A stretch of DNA of 64,000 nt, taken from Phytohabitans sp052068095 (GTDB taxonomy: Bacteria > Actinomycetota > Actinomycetes > Mycobacteriales > Micromonosporaceae). The notes beneath the pieces were generated by a model. It did no database searches, had not been told where the DNA came from, and saw nothing but the letters and a program-made list of their open reading frames with translations. Positions within the stretch are counted from its first letter, which is position 1, and the number at the start of each line of letters is the position of its first letter. Below, in pieces: positions 37,302 to 46,490 of this stretch. The position numbers were made by a program, and so were the translations under genes. The stretch lies in NCBI RefSeq assembly GCF_052068095.1, contig NZ_JBQHDG010000036.1, positions 1 to 64,000 of the forward strand, read 5' to 3'.

Positions 37302-38753
37302 CTAGCTAGGACGGACGGCGGGCATACCGAGCAGTACGCCCGGTGTGCGGGGGGCCCGGCCCGACTCCCACGCGTCGCCGGCCCGGGTGCGCCGGTGGTG
37401 CAGGGGCGCGCCGTCGGCGTTGAGGTGGTGCGGTGCCGCGTACGTCACGACGGTGTGCACGATGTCGCCCGGCCTCGGCTCAATGCCGTCCGTGGCGAAA
37501 TGCACGAGCCGCCCGTCTCGCGCGCGGCCCGACATGCGGCCGGTGCGCTCGTCCTTGCGTCCCTCGCCGACCGCCACGAGCACCTCGACGGTCTCGCCGA
37601 CGAGCGCCTTGTTTTCGGCCCAGGTGACCTCTTCGACGACCGCCATCAGCCGCAGGTATCGCTCCTGCACCACCTGCTTGGGCAGCTGGTCGGGCATCGA
37701 GGCGGCGGGTGTGCCGGGACGCTTGGAGTACTGGAAGGTGAAGGCGCCCGCGAACCGGGCCGCGCGCACGACGTCGAGCGTCCGGGCGAAGTCTTCCTCC
37801 GTCTCGCCAGGGAAACCCACGATGACGTCGGTGGTGATGGCCGCGTCGGGCATGGCCGCGCGCACCTTCTCGATGATGCCGAGGTACTTGTCGGCCCGGT
37901 AGGACCGGCGCATCGCCTTGAGCACCGCGTCGGAGCCGGACTGGAGCGGCATGTGGAGCTGGTGGCAGACGTTGGGCGTCTCGGCCATCGCCGCGATCAC
38001 GTCGTCGGTGAAGTCTTTGGGGTGCGGGCTGGTGAAGCGCACCCGCTCCAGCCCCTCGATGCCGCCGGTGGCGCGCAGCAGCTTGCCGAACGCGAGCCGG
38101 TCGCCGAACTCGACCCCGTACGAGTTGACGTTTTGCCCGAGGAGCGTCACCTCCAGCACGCCCTCGGCCACCAGCGCCTCGACCTCGGCGAGGATCTCCC
38201 CCGGCCGGCGGTCCTTCTCCTTGCCGCGCAGCGACGGCACGATGCAGAAGGTGCAGGTGTTGTTGCACCCGACGGAGATCGACACCCAACCCGCGTAGGT
38301 GGACTCGCGGCGGGTCGGCAGCGTGGAGGGGAAGACCTCCAGCGACTCGAGGATCTCCACCTCGGCGGCGGAGTTGTGCCGGGCCCGCTCCAGCAGCGCC
38401 GGCAGCGAGCCGATGTTGTGGGTGCCGAAGACGACGTCGACCCACGGCGCGCGGCTGACGATCTCGCCGCGGTCCTTCTGCGCCAGGCAACCGCCGACCG
38501 CGATCTGCATGTCGGGGTGCTTGTCCTTGACCGGCCGCAGGTGGCCGAGGTTGCCGTAGAGGCGGTTGTCGGCGTTTTCCCGCACGGCGCAGGTGTTGAA
38601 AACAACCACGTCCGGCTCGTCCGACCCGGCCGCGCGCACATAGCCGGCCTGCTCCATGAGGCCGGAGATGCGCTCGGAGTCGTGGACGTTCATCTGGCAG
38701 CCGTACGTGCGGACCTCGTAGGTACGCGGGTTGCCGGTGGGTGCGGTAGTCAT
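37302..38753 (-). CDS. miaB: tRNA-2-methylthio-N6-dimethylallyladenosine synthase MiaB
   Basis: 483 residues from ATG 38753. A radical-SAM methylthiotransferase that adds a methylthio group to i6A37 made by MiaA. The N-terminal UPF0004 domain holds three cluster cysteines (RTYGCQMNVHDSE, FNTCAVRENADN, VGGCLAQKD); the radical-SAM motif is CNNTCTFC; a TRAM domain follows (GETVEVLVAVGEGRKD). The C-terminus is extended by about 30 residues. In related genomes it lies just past the DUF349 gene; here an accessory block has been placed between. Confidence 0.95.
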   Translation of the reverse strand: MTTAPTGNPRTYEVRTYGCQMNVHDSERISGLMEQAGYVRAAGSDEPDVVVFNTCAVRENADNRLYGNLGHLRPVKDKHPDMQIAVGGCLAQKDRGEIVSRAPWVDVVFGTHNIGSLPALLERARHNSAAEVEILESLEVFPSTLPTRRESTYAGWVSISVGCNNTCTFCIVPSLRGKEKDRRPGEILAEVEALVAEGVLEVTLLGQNVNSYGVEFGDRLAFGKLLRATGGIEGLERVRFTSPHPKDFTDDVIAAMAETPNVCHQLHMPLQSGSDAVLKAMRRSYRADKYLGIIEKVRAAMPDAAITTDVIVGFPGETEEDFARTLDVVRAARFAGAFTFQYSKRPGTPAASMPDQLPKQVVQERYLRLMAVVEEVTWAENKALVGETVEVLVAVGEGRKDERTGRMSGRARDGRLVHFATDGIEPRPGDIVHTVVTYAAPHHLNADGAPLHHRRTRAGDAWESGRAPRTPGVLLGMPAVRPS

Positions 38754-38808
38754 GGCAGAGTCAAGACTAACTGTCTTGGGGCGGGACCAATTCTTCTGGG
38801 AGGCGTAA

Positions 38809-39087
38809 ATGTGCCGGAGCATCGTTACCCTGCGGGAGCCGTTCGTCGAGGAGGTCACCGAGGCTGACATCCAGGCCGCCGCGCTCCAGTACGTCCGCAA
38901 GATCTCCGGCTTCCGTACCCCCGCCTCGCACAACGCCGAGGCCTTCGAGACCGCGGTCGCCGCGGTGGCCGACGCCACGCGGACGCTGCTCGCTGATCTT
39001 GTGGTGCGTCCCAGCCCGAACGCGGACTCCCCCGACGTACGCCGCGAAAAGGCCCGCGCGGCCCGCGCCGCCTCAGGCCGCCGTTAG
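38809..39087 (+). CDS. DUF2277 protein
   Basis: 92 residues, start ATG 38809 with GGGAGG six bases upstream. The N-terminus MCRSIVTLREPFVEEVTEAD is the DUF2277 signature, including Cys2. The middle is helical (DIQAAALQYVRKISGF) and the end is basic. Small cytosolic protein of unknown function that occurs widely in actinobacteria. It is divergent from miaB by 55 bases. Confidence 0.85.
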   Translation: MCRSIVTLREPFVEEVTEADIQAAALQYVRKISGFRTPASHNAEAFETAVAAVADATRTLLADLVVRPSPNADSPDVRREKARAARAASGRR

Positions 39088-39124
39088 GTCAGGGGCCGCC
39101 GCCACACGCCCGGCGACAGGAGCG

Positions 39125-39634
39125 CTAGCGGCCGAGGAGCGGAGCGAGCCCGGAGCCCAGCCGATGGGCGCTGTCGGGCTCCCAGCGCGACTGGCGGCAC
39201 TCTTCGGACTCCCGGCAGCGCTGTGTGGCGATCGTGCACGGGCGGGCGTTGGAGTGTGCCGCGCCGTCGTCCGTGTCGGCGACGTCGACGTGCGCCGGGC
39301 GGAGCGTGCCGTCCGGCGTGGCCAGCAGGTGGCGGCCGGGGTTGAGCGTGTCGTCGGCGACCAGAAAGCGGTGGCCGAGCCGCCGGGCGAGCCCGGCGAC
39401 CACCGCCGCCTCGATCACGCCGGCGGGTGGGCCGTAGCACTCCACGATCGTGGGAAAGTCGCCCGAGGTCTGCCACACGTCGCAGACCACCGCATCCGCC
39501 GGTAATCGGGCGGGGTCGGCGGCGCCCAGGGGGACCACCGGACGGGCCAGTACCGCCTCGAGAGCGGCGCACAGCCGGACCGGGTGGATCCAGGCGTCCA
39601 CCGACCAGGTCCAGATGGCGGTGGGGGTTTTCAT
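39125..39634 (-). CDS. Hypothetical protein
   Basis: 169 residues from ATG 39634 (MKTPTAIWTWSVDAWIHPVR). I do not recognise the family. The middle has an alternating alpha/beta pattern (GVIEAAVVAGLARRLGHRFL), and the C-terminal part contains a cluster of cysteines (CTIATQRCRESEECRQSRW) that could bind a metal. No signal peptide or membrane helix. It is convergent with the DUF2277 gene and divergent from the glu operon. Confidence 0.55.
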   Translation of the reverse strand: MKTPTAIWTWSVDAWIHPVRLCAALEAVLARPVVPLGAADPARLPADAVVCDVWQTSGDFPTIVECYGPPAGVIEAAVVAGLARRLGHRFLVADDTLNPGRHLLATPDGTLRPAHVDVADTDDGAAHSNARPCTIATQRCRESEECRQSRWEPDSAHRLGSGLAPLLGR

Positions 39635-39782
39635 ACGTCGATGGTGGCTGTCCAGCACGGTATGCGTGGCCGGTGTTATTCCCTCGTGACCAAGTAAGTG
39701 GCTTTTCCGCACTCCGACCCGCTTAAAGTGGCCGGAGCCGAGGCAATCGGCCTACCGAGAGTAGTCGTGACGTTACAGGGCG

Positions 39783-40538
39783 GTGACGACAGTGGCAGCG
39801 GGCGAACCGCTCATCGTGCTCGAGTCAGTCAACAAGTGGTTCGGTCCGTTGCACGTGCTCCAGGACGTCGACCTCTCGGTCGACCGCGGTGAGGTAGTGG
39901 TGGTCATCGGGCCGTCCGGCTCGGGCAAGTCCACGCTCTGCCGAGCGATCAACAGGCTCGAGCCGATCAACTCAGGCTCGATCACGTTCGACGGGCAGCC
40001 GCTGCCCGCCGAGGGGCGTGCCCTCGCGCGGCTGCGCAGCGACGTCGGCATGGTCTTCCAGTCGTTCAACCTCTTCGCGCACAAGACGATCCTCCAGAAC
40101 GTCACGCTGGGGCCGATCAAGGTGCGCAAGGAGAAGCCGGCGACGGCCCGCGACCGGGCGATGGCGCTCCTGGAGCGCGTCGGCATCGCGAGCCAGGCGG
40201 AAAAGTATCCGGCCCAGCTCTCCGGCGGCCAGCAGCAGCGGGCGGCGATCGCCCGGGCGCTGGCGATGCAGCCGAAGGCGATGCTCTTCGACGAGCCCAC
40301 CAGCGCGCTCGACCCGGAGATGGTCGGCGAGGTGCTCGACGTGATGACATCACTGGCCCGAGACGGCATGACGATGGTGGTGGTGACGCACGAGATGGGG
40401 TTCGCGCGGCACGCCGCCAACCGGGTGGTCTTCATGGCCGACGGCCAGCTCGTCGAGCAGGCAGCACCCGATGAGTTCTTCGGCAGCCCGAAGAGCGAGC
40501 GGGCCAAGGACTTCCTGTCGAAGATCCTGACGCACTAA
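39783..40538 (+). CDS. gluA: Glutamate-type amino acid ABC transporter, ATP-binding protein
   Basis: 251 residues from GTG 39783. Walker A VIGPSGSGKSTLCRAINRLE, Q-loop VGMVFQSFNLFAHKT, signature LSGGQQQRAAIARALA, Walker B MLFDEPTSALDPEMV and the switch His in VVVTHEMGFARHAANR. It belongs to the polar amino acid (HisP/GlnQ/GluA) class. First gene of gluABCD, followed by the binding protein after 62 bases. Confidence 0.93.
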   Translation: MTTVAAGEPLIVLESVNKWFGPLHVLQDVDLSVDRGEVVVVIGPSGSGKSTLCRAINRLEPINSGSITFDGQPLPAEGRALARLRSDVGMVFQSFNLFAHKTILQNVTLGPIKVRKEKPATARDRAMALLERVGIASQAEKYPAQLSGGQQQRAAIARALAMQPKAMLFDEPTSALDPEMVGEVLDVMTSLARDGMTMVVVTHEMGFARHAANRVVFMADGQLVEQAAPDEFFGSPKSERAKDFLSKILTH

Positions 40539-40600
40539 GCGTCCACTGTGGAGCATTCCGCCGGGATCCGGGAGCTCCGTCGAAAGAGGAGGGTTAACAA

Positions 40601-41470
40601 ATGCGTATGTCGCGCTTGACGGCCATCGCCGCGGTGGCGGTGCTGTCTTTGGGCGTCGCCGCGTGTGGGGGCGATGACGGCGATGACGCCGGCTCGGGTA
40701 GTGGTAGCGGCGCGTCCGGCATCGTGGGCAAGGCCGAGAAGGACAAGAAGCTGGTGATCGGTGTCAAGGCCGACCAGCCCGGCCTCGGTCTACAGACCGG
40801 CTCGGCCTACGAAGGCTTCGACATCGAGATCGCGAAGATCATCGCCAAGGGGCTGGGTGTGCCCGAGTCCGGCATCGAGTGGAAGACCACCGTGTCGGCC
40901 AACCGGGAGCCGTTCATCCAGCAGGGCACCGTCGACCTCGTCGTGGCCACGTACACGATCAACGACGAGCGCAAGACGAAGGTGAACTTCGCCGGTCCGT
41001 ACTACACGGCTGGTCAGGACCTGCTGGTGCCGACTGGTTCGGACATCACCGGTCCGGAGTCGCTGGACGGCAAGAAGGTCTGCTCCGTCTCCGGTTCGAC
41101 GCCGGCCAAGCGGATCCAGACGGACTACCCGAAGGCGCAGCTCCAGCAGTTCGACGCGTACTCCAAGTGCATCACCGCGCTGGCCGGTAACCAGGTCGAC
41201 GCGGTGACCACCGACGACATCATCCTGGCCGGGTACGCGGCGCAGGACCAGTACGCGGGCAAGTTCAAGGTGGTGGGCAAGCCGTTCTCGACCGAGCCGT
41301 ACGGCATCGGGTTGAAGAAGGACGACTCGGCCGGTTGCAAGAAGATCAACGAGATCCTCACCGCGGCCGGCACCGACGGTTCGTACAAGGCGGCCTGGGA
41401 CAACACGCTCGGCAAGAGCGGCACCCCGGCACCGACCCTGGACACCAGCAAGCTGACCAACTGCGGCTGA
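40601..41470 (+). CDS. gluB: Glutamate-type ABC transporter, substrate-binding lipoprotein
   Basis: 289 residues, start ATG 40601 after GAGGAGGG. Signal peptide MRMSRLTAIAAVAVLSLGVA ends in a lipobox (VAACG), then a Gly/Ser/Asp-rich spacer. The SBP_bac_3 domain begins KLVIGVKADQPGLGLQTG and includes GFDIEIAKIIAKGLGVPESG and the substrate loop VVATYTINDERKTKVNFAGP, with the arginine that binds the alpha-carboxylate. Glutamate (possibly also aspartate or glutamine) is the likely ligand, by similarity to Corynebacterium GluB. Confidence 0.92.
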   Translation: MRMSRLTAIAAVAVLSLGVAACGGDDGDDAGSGSGSGASGIVGKAEKDKKLVIGVKADQPGLGLQTGSAYEGFDIEIAKIIAKGLGVPESGIEWKTTVSANREPFIQQGTVDLVVATYTINDERKTKVNFAGPYYTAGQDLLVPTGSDITGPESLDGKKVCSVSGSTPAKRIQTDYPKAQLQQFDAYSKCITALAGNQVDAVTTDDIILAGYAAQDQYAGKFKVVGKPFSTEPYGIGLKKDDSAGCKKINEILTAAGTDGSYKAAWDNTLGKSGTPAPTLDTSKLTNCG

Positions 41471-41479
41471 CATCCGCGG

Positions 41480-41513
41480 GAGTGGGGTCGGCCCGCGACG
41501 GCCGGCCCCACTC
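41480..41513. terminator. Intra-operon hairpin between gluB and gluC
   Basis: Stem GAGTGGGGTCGGCC (41480-41493) with 41500-41513, one mismatch, 6-base loop. It sits 9 bases after the gluB stop and 27 bases before gluC. Such hairpins usually stabilise the upstream message or partly terminate it, giving an excess of binding protein over permease. Confidence 0.7.
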
Positions 41514-41539
41514 GCTTGGGCGCCAATAGGGAGTGGACC

Positions 41540-42214
41540 ATGCACGTCTTCCAGGACTCGGCCAACGTCGACCTGGTGTTGAACGGGTTCTCCTGGATCC
41601 TCCGCCTCACCCTCGTGTCGGCGGCGTTCGCACTGGTGCTCGGCATCCTGCTGGCGGCGATGCGGGTGTCGCCGGTGCCGGTGCTGCGCGGCTTCGGCAC
41701 GGCCTGGGTCAACATCTTCCGCAACACGCCGCTGACGCTGGTCCTCGTCTTCTGCTACTTCGCCCTCTTCTCCACGCTGGGGCTGAAACTCTCGGACAAC
41801 ATCGAGCTCAACAACTTCTGGTTGGGCGTCATCGGCCTCTCGGTCTACACCGCGGCCTTCGTCTGCGAGGCGTTTCGCTCCGGCGTCAACACCGTGCCGG
41901 CCGGCCAGGCGGAGGCTGCGCGCGCGATCGGGCTCACCTTCAGCCAGATCCTGCGGATCATCATCCTGCCCCAGGCCGGGCGCTCGGTGATCGGACCGCT
42001 GGGCAGCGTCTTCATCGCCCTGGCGAAAAACAGCACGGTCGCCGTCGTGATCGGCGTCCTCGAGGCATCCGACGCCATGCGCAGCCTCATCAACGACAAC
42101 GGCGACGCGGTCATCGAAATCTTCCTTGTCTTCGCCGGCATCTTCGTGCTGTTCCTGGTGCCGACCGGCTACCTGTTCGGCTGGCTAGCCAACCGTTTCG
42201 CAGTGAGGCGTTAG
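41540..42214 (+). CDS. gluC: Glutamate-type ABC transporter, permease
   Basis: 224 residues from ATG 41540. A HisM/GlnP-type permease with about five helices (NGFSWILRLTLVSAAFALVL, VLVFCYFALFSTLG). The EAA loop for contact with the ATPase is EAARAIGLTFSQILRIIILP. It pairs with GluD; its TAG stop is immediately followed by the gluD ATG. Confidence 0.92.
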   Translation: MHVFQDSANVDLVLNGFSWILRLTLVSAAFALVLGILLAAMRVSPVPVLRGFGTAWVNIFRNTPLTLVLVFCYFALFSTLGLKLSDNIELNNFWLGVIGLSVYTAAFVCEAFRSGVNTVPAGQAEAARAIGLTFSQILRIIILPQAGRSVIGPLGSVFIALAKNSTVAVVIGVLEASDAMRSLINDNGDAVIEIFLVFAGIFVLFLVPTGYLFGWLANRFAVRR

Positions 42215-43087
42215 ATGAGCGACCGCACGGTTCTCTACGACCACCCGGGCCCCAAGGCCATCCGGCGCAACCGGATCCTCACGGTCGTCTTCGGGCTCGC
42301 GCTGATCGCGCTGCTGTGGTGGGTCTACTCGAAGTTCGACGAGAAGGGCCAGTTCGCCGGACCGCTGTGGGAGCCCTTCGCGAAGTCTGGCACGTGGACC
42401 GACTTCATCCTCCCCGGCCTGTGGGCGACCCTGAAGGCGGCGGCCACCGGCATGGTGCTGTCGCTGGCGTTCGGCATCATCTTCGCCGTCGGGCGTCTCT
42501 CCGACCACTGGTGGATCAGCGTCCCGGCCGGCATGGTCGTCGAGTTCTTCCGCGCCGTGCCGCTGCTGCTCATGATCTTCTTTATCTTCTACGGCGTGCC
42601 GTTTCTCATCGACGGCCCGGTGGAGGCGTTCTGGGCCGTGGTCGTCGGCCTGACGCTCTACAACGGCTCGGTGCTGGCCGAAGCGTTCCGCGCCGGCATC
42701 CGCGCCGTGCCCGGTGGCCAGTCCGAGGCCGCGTACGCGGTCGGCATGCGCAAGGGCCAGGTCATGCAGCACATCCTTGTGCCGCAGGCGGCCCGCGCGA
42801 TGCTCCCCCTGATTGTCAGCCAGCTTGTGGTGCTGCTGAAGGACACGGCGCTGGGCTACATCGTGGCCTACCCCGAACTGCTCCAGCGCGGCGTCAACGA
42901 CCTGCCCGCCAACTACGGCAACGTGGTCGCCGCGGCGATCGTCGTCGCCGCCATCTACATCGTGGTCAACTCGCTGCTGACCCTGCTGGCCAACTGGCTC
43001 GACCGCCGCACCAAGCGCCAGGGTCGCGCTCCCCGGGAAGAGGCGGCCGCGCCACCCTCGGCCGCGGTGGTGGAGCCGCAGGGCTAA
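42215..43087 (+). CDS. gluD: Glutamate-type ABC transporter, permease
   Basis: 290 residues, ATG 42215 directly after the gluC stop. Longer N-terminus than GluC (a cytosolic segment before the helix ILTVVFGLALIALLWWVYSK); EAA loop EAAYAVGMRKGQVMQHILVP. Five or more helices. The C-terminus is basic then Ala/Pro-rich. It completes a four-component importer. Confidence 0.92.
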   Translation: MSDRTVLYDHPGPKAIRRNRILTVVFGLALIALLWWVYSKFDEKGQFAGPLWEPFAKSGTWTDFILPGLWATLKAAATGMVLSLAFGIIFAVGRLSDHWWISVPAGMVVEFFRAVPLLLMIFFIFYGVPFLIDGPVEAFWAVVVGLTLYNGSVLAEAFRAGIRAVPGGQSEAAYAVGMRKGQVMQHILVPQAARAMLPLIVSQLVVLLKDTALGYIVAYPELLQRGVNDLPANYGNVVAAAIVVAAIYIVVNSLLTLLANWLDRRTKRQGRAPREEAAAPPSAAVVEPQG

Positions 43088-43111
43088 GGCGGATTGCCTG
43101 AGTACGCGTTC

Positions 43112-43282
43112 CTTGAGCTACCGCGATGTGCGTCGTGGTCCATGCCGTTGCGCGGGGCCCCCGGGAAACGTGGAGCGCGGCGGAGCGTTTTTGGGGTGCA
43201 TAGGGGTGAGCCGCAAGCAACAGCGGACGGGTGAGGCCGCGGGAGCAACGGCATGGACCACGACGGACGCCGCGGTAGCTCA
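43112..43282. repeat. Dispersed repeat copy R8, short palindromic form (171 bp)
   Basis: Ends 43112-43150 (TTGAGCTACCGCGATGTGCG) and 43245-43282 (CGGACGCCGCGGTAGCTCA) are inverted copies over about 38 bases. The middle contains GGAGCGCGGCGGAGCGTTTT (about 43170-43189), shared in inverse with R9. It looks like an internal deletion derivative made of two ends. Lies between gluD and rny. Confidence 0.82.
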
Positions 43283-43392
43283 CAGTTTCTCTTCCCGGCG
43301 ACGAACCCGCGACGCCCGGCGTCCGAGGCCGAGAAGCCGGCAGCACGTCGGCGGGCGATGGCGCTCGCGCGACGTTTGCGTAATCACCGAGG

Positions 43393-45171
43393 TCAGCGAG
43401 CGATCTCCGTGACCCGGGACTCGCGGACCACCGTCACGCGGATCTGCCCGGGGTAGGTGAGCTCCTCCTCGATCTGCTTCGCCACGTCGCGGGCCAGCAC
43501 GGCGGCGCCGATGTCGTCGACGTCGTCGGGCTTGACCATCACCCGGATCTCGCGGCCGGCCTGCATCGCGAAGACCTTCTCCACGCCGGTCTTGCCGGCG
43601 GCGATCTCCTCGATCCGCTCCAGCCGCTTGACGTACGCCTCGAGGCTCTCCCGCCGCGCCCCCGGCCGGCCGCCGGAGCAGGCGTCCGAGGCCTGGGTCA
43701 GAACCGCCTCGATGGTCTGCGGCGGCACCTCGTTGTGGTGCGCCTCGATCGCGTGGACGACCTCTTCCGGCTCGCCGTACTTGCGGGCGAGGTCGGCGCC
43801 GATCAGCGCGTGGCTCCCCTCCACCTCGTGGGTGAGTGCCTTGCCGATGTCGTGCAGGAACGCGCACCGTTTGATCATCTGCGCGTCGAGCCGGAGCTCG
43901 GCGGCCATGATGCCGGCGATGTGCGCGGTCTCGACGAGGTGCTTGAGCACGTTCTGCCCGTAGGAGGTGCGGTAGCGCAGCCGGCCCAGCAGCGTCATCA
44001 GCTCCGGGTGCAGGTCGGTGATGCCCACCTCGACGAGCGCGTCCTCCGCGGCGCGCTCGCACAGCCGCTCCACCTCGTGCTTGGCGGTCTCGAAGACCTC
44101 CTCGATGCGGTGCGGGTGGATCCGCCCGTCGAGTACCAGCTTTTCCAGGGTGAGGCGGCCAATCTCGCGCCGCACCGGGTCGAAGCAGGAGAGCAGGACC
44201 GCTTCGGGCGTGTCGTCGATGATCAGGTTGACGCCGGTCACCGACTCGAAGGCGCGGATGTTGCGGCCCTCGCGGCCGATGATGCGCCCCTTCATCTCGT
44301 CGCCGGGCAGGTGGAGCACGCTGACCACGCTCTCCGCGGTCTGCTCGCTCGCCACCCGCTGGATCGCGTCGACCACGATGTGGCGGGCACGCTGCTCGGC
44401 GGTGCTGCGCGCGTCGTTTTCGATGTCGCGGACGAGCAGCGCCGCCTCCCGCTTGGCCTGCCCCTCGATCGCTTCGACGAGCTCGGCCTTGGCCGCGTCG
44501 ACGGTGAGCCCGGCGACCCGCTCCAGCTCGCGCCGGCGCAGCTCCTCCGCCTCGACGAGCGTCGCCTCGCGTTCGGCCAGGGCCGCCTCGCGCTCGGCCA
44601 GCTCGGCCTCGGCCGCCGCGATCCGCCGGTCGCGCTCGGCGATCCGGTCCAGCTCCTCGGTGTGCTGCCGCTCCCGCTCGTCGATCCGCGCGGTGCGCCG
44701 CTCCAGATCCGCGGCCTGCTCCTTGACGGTCGTGCTGAGCATGGCGATCTCGCGCTCACCGCTGCGCCGCGCCGCCGCCCGCGCCTGCTCCGCGTCCGCC
44801 TCGGCCTGCCGGTGTGCCCGTTCGAGGATGGTGTCGGCCTCGGCCCGGGCCGCGTCGAGCACCCGGCGCGCCTCCGCACGCGCCGCGCGGGCCTCGGCCT
44901 TGGCCTCCGCCGCGTCCGTACGGGCCGCGGTGGCGGCGTTCTTGGCCTGCTCCGCCGCGGACGTCGCCTCGCCGGCCGCGCTGCGCAGCGCGGCCAGGGA
45001 CTCCTCCTGGCGGTCTCGCTCGGCCACGAACGCCGGATCTTCGGCCCGCTCCACCGCGGGCTGGGGCACCGTCAGGCCACGCAGCGCCCGCGCGCCGAGA
45101 GCGATCGCCACAAGCACGAGTACGGCCAGCGCCAGCACCGCGATCAGCAGTACTACGGTCATCCCGCCCAT
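43393..45171 (-). CDS. rny: Ribonuclease Y
   Basis: 592 residues from ATG 45171 (GGGAGG close upstream; ATG 45162 also possible). An N-terminal helix (VVLLIAVLALAVLVLVAIAL) anchors it to the membrane, followed by about 200 residues of charged coiled coil, a KH domain (KGRIIGREGRNIRAFESVTG) and an HD phosphohydrolase domain (CAFLHDIGKALTHEVEGSH, with EAHHNEVPPQ). RNase Y starts bulk mRNA decay at the membrane. The C-terminal RNase Y domain is complete. Confidence 0.94.
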   Translation of the reverse strand: MGGMTVVLLIAVLALAVLVLVAIALGARALRGLTVPQPAVERAEDPAFVAERDRQEESLAALRSAAGEATSAAEQAKNAATAARTDAAEAKAEARAARAEARRVLDAARAEADTILERAHRQAEADAEQARAAARRSGEREIAMLSTTVKEQAADLERRTARIDERERQHTEELDRIAERDRRIAAAEAELAEREAALAEREATLVEAEELRRRELERVAGLTVDAAKAELVEAIEGQAKREAALLVRDIENDARSTAEQRARHIVVDAIQRVASEQTAESVVSVLHLPGDEMKGRIIGREGRNIRAFESVTGVNLIIDDTPEAVLLSCFDPVRREIGRLTLEKLVLDGRIHPHRIEEVFETAKHEVERLCERAAEDALVEVGITDLHPELMTLLGRLRYRTSYGQNVLKHLVETAHIAGIMAAELRLDAQMIKRCAFLHDIGKALTHEVEGSHALIGADLARKYGEPEEVVHAIEAHHNEVPPQTIEAVLTQASDACSGGRPGARRESLEAYVKRLERIEEIAAGKTGVEKVFAMQAGREIRVMVKPDDVDDIGAAVLARDVAKQIEEELTYPGQIRVTVVRESRVTEIAR

Positions 45172-45589
45172 GCCGCCTCCCTTCGCCGCCTCGGGCGCCG
45201 GGGGGCGGGTTGTGCCCGCCCACTGACGCGCCTTACGGCTGTGTCGCCCGACCGAGGCAGCGGGCCGCAGGTACGACCGCCAGCGGCGCCCACCTGGGGC
45301 ACCGCCACTGGCCTGATATGTCACGCCGTCGCCGACGCGGCCCGGTCGACGACGGATCTAAAGTGATGCCGTACTGTTACGCGATCTATGTTGTGCGATT
45401 AGCCTGCGATGGTCGGGCTTTCTCGTCTGTAACGCGAGGCTAGGTCGCGAGTGGCGGTTCGGTCAAGGACCCATGATCCGGCCGAAGCCGGGACGTTCGG
45501 CATTCGAACGCTCACACGCAGGTCATGGCCGGTACGGGCATTCCGGGACGAGTCACGAACGCCGCACATTTTTCGGCCAACCTGCGCGA
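45172..45589. other. Intergenic region upstream of rny, no gene seen
   Basis: About 418 bases between the rny start and the BKACE stop. It is somewhat less GC-rich around 45360-45420 (TACTGTTACGCGATCTATGTTG), where the rny promoter may lie. No coding frame, hairpin array or repeat copy stands out. Open frames crossing it have no recognisable protein features. Confidence 0.5.
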
Positions 45590-46306
45590 TCATTCGGCCG
45601 ACCCCGGGGTCCTCCCAAAGGTCAACGCGGCTTCCACCAGAGCGCGATTGTCGGGTGCCATCGTGCCATCCGGCATCGTCCGGGTGTCCTCCAGCCCCAC
45701 ACGCGCGTGCAGGCCGAGCCGCATCGCCTCGCGCAGGACCGCCCAGACCGCCGGCCCCTCCGCGTGGAGGAGCACGGGAGGGTCGCTTCCCAGCGCGTCC
45801 AGCATCGCGTGTGCGTTGGCCAGGGCCCGCTCCTCCTCCGGCTCCATGCACTCCAGCAGCAGCCGCAGGCAGGGCACGCGCCACGCCTGGTAGGCCGCCA
45901 CGGCCGCCGGCGTCCACAGCCCCGCCTCCACGCCGATCCCCCGCGCGTGCAGAGCCGCCGCGACCCGCTCGGCACCCTCCTCGTGCGCGTTGACCGAGGC
46001 GAAGTCCGGCAGCACCCGCCACGACTCGATCGCGGCGACCCGCTCCCCCGGATCGGGCGCCATCCACGCGCCGGTGCTCACCCCGACGGGCAGCTCCGGG
46101 CAGGCCCGCCGCAACGCCGCCACGGTCGCGTCCACCGCCTCCGCGGCGAGCGTCTCCCGCCCCTCCTCGTCGCGCGGGTGGACGTGTACGGCGGCCGCGC
46201 CCGCGGTCTCGCACCGCACCGCGTCGGCCGCCACCTCGGCGGGCGTGATCGGCACCGCGGGGTGCTCGTGCCGGAGTACGCCGCCGTTCAGGCAGGCCTT
46301 GAGCAT
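45590..46306 (-). CDS. BKACE-family beta-keto acid cleavage enzyme (DUF849)
   Basis: 238 residues, shorter than the 270-310 typical of the family. The (beta/alpha)8 barrel starts MLKACLNGGVLRHEHPAVPI; the zinc motif is GAAAVHVHPRDEEGRETL (His-x-His) and the next strand PVGVSTGAWMAPDPG; a conserved end GLEDTRTMPDGTMAPDNRAL follows. BKACE enzymes condense beta-keto acids with acetyl-CoA; the prototype, Kce, acts in lysine fermentation. Substrate unknown here. Apparently monocistronic. Confidence 0.85.
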   Translation of the reverse strand: MLKACLNGGVLRHEHPAVPITPAEVAADAVRCETAGAAAVHVHPRDEEGRETLAAEAVDATVAALRRACPELPVGVSTGAWMAPDPGERVAAIESWRVLPDFASVNAHEEGAERVAAALHARGIGVEAGLWTPAAVAAYQAWRVPCLRLLLECMEPEEERALANAHAMLDALGSDPPVLLHAEGPAVWAVLREAMRLGLHARVGLEDTRTMPDGTMAPDNRALVEAALTFGRTPGSAE

Positions 46307-46490
46307 TCCCCCATTCTGCGACCGCGCGGGCTCAGCCGCGCTCGGAGGGCTTTACCAGGCTCAGCCACCTCGCGGCCTCGTCGGCGGGCAACCGGCCGTC
46401 CACAGGCCGTCGAGATTGCGATCATCCACGCCCGGGGACCCTGACGGCTCGCGGCACGATCGGCAGCCCCGTCCGCGCGGCTCCACTGTG

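Noticed and set aside
45399..46214. 271-codon frame overlapping the BKACE gene
   Set aside because: It is a shifted reading of the BKACE gene on the same strand and lacks any motif, while the 45590-46306 frame has the full family signature.
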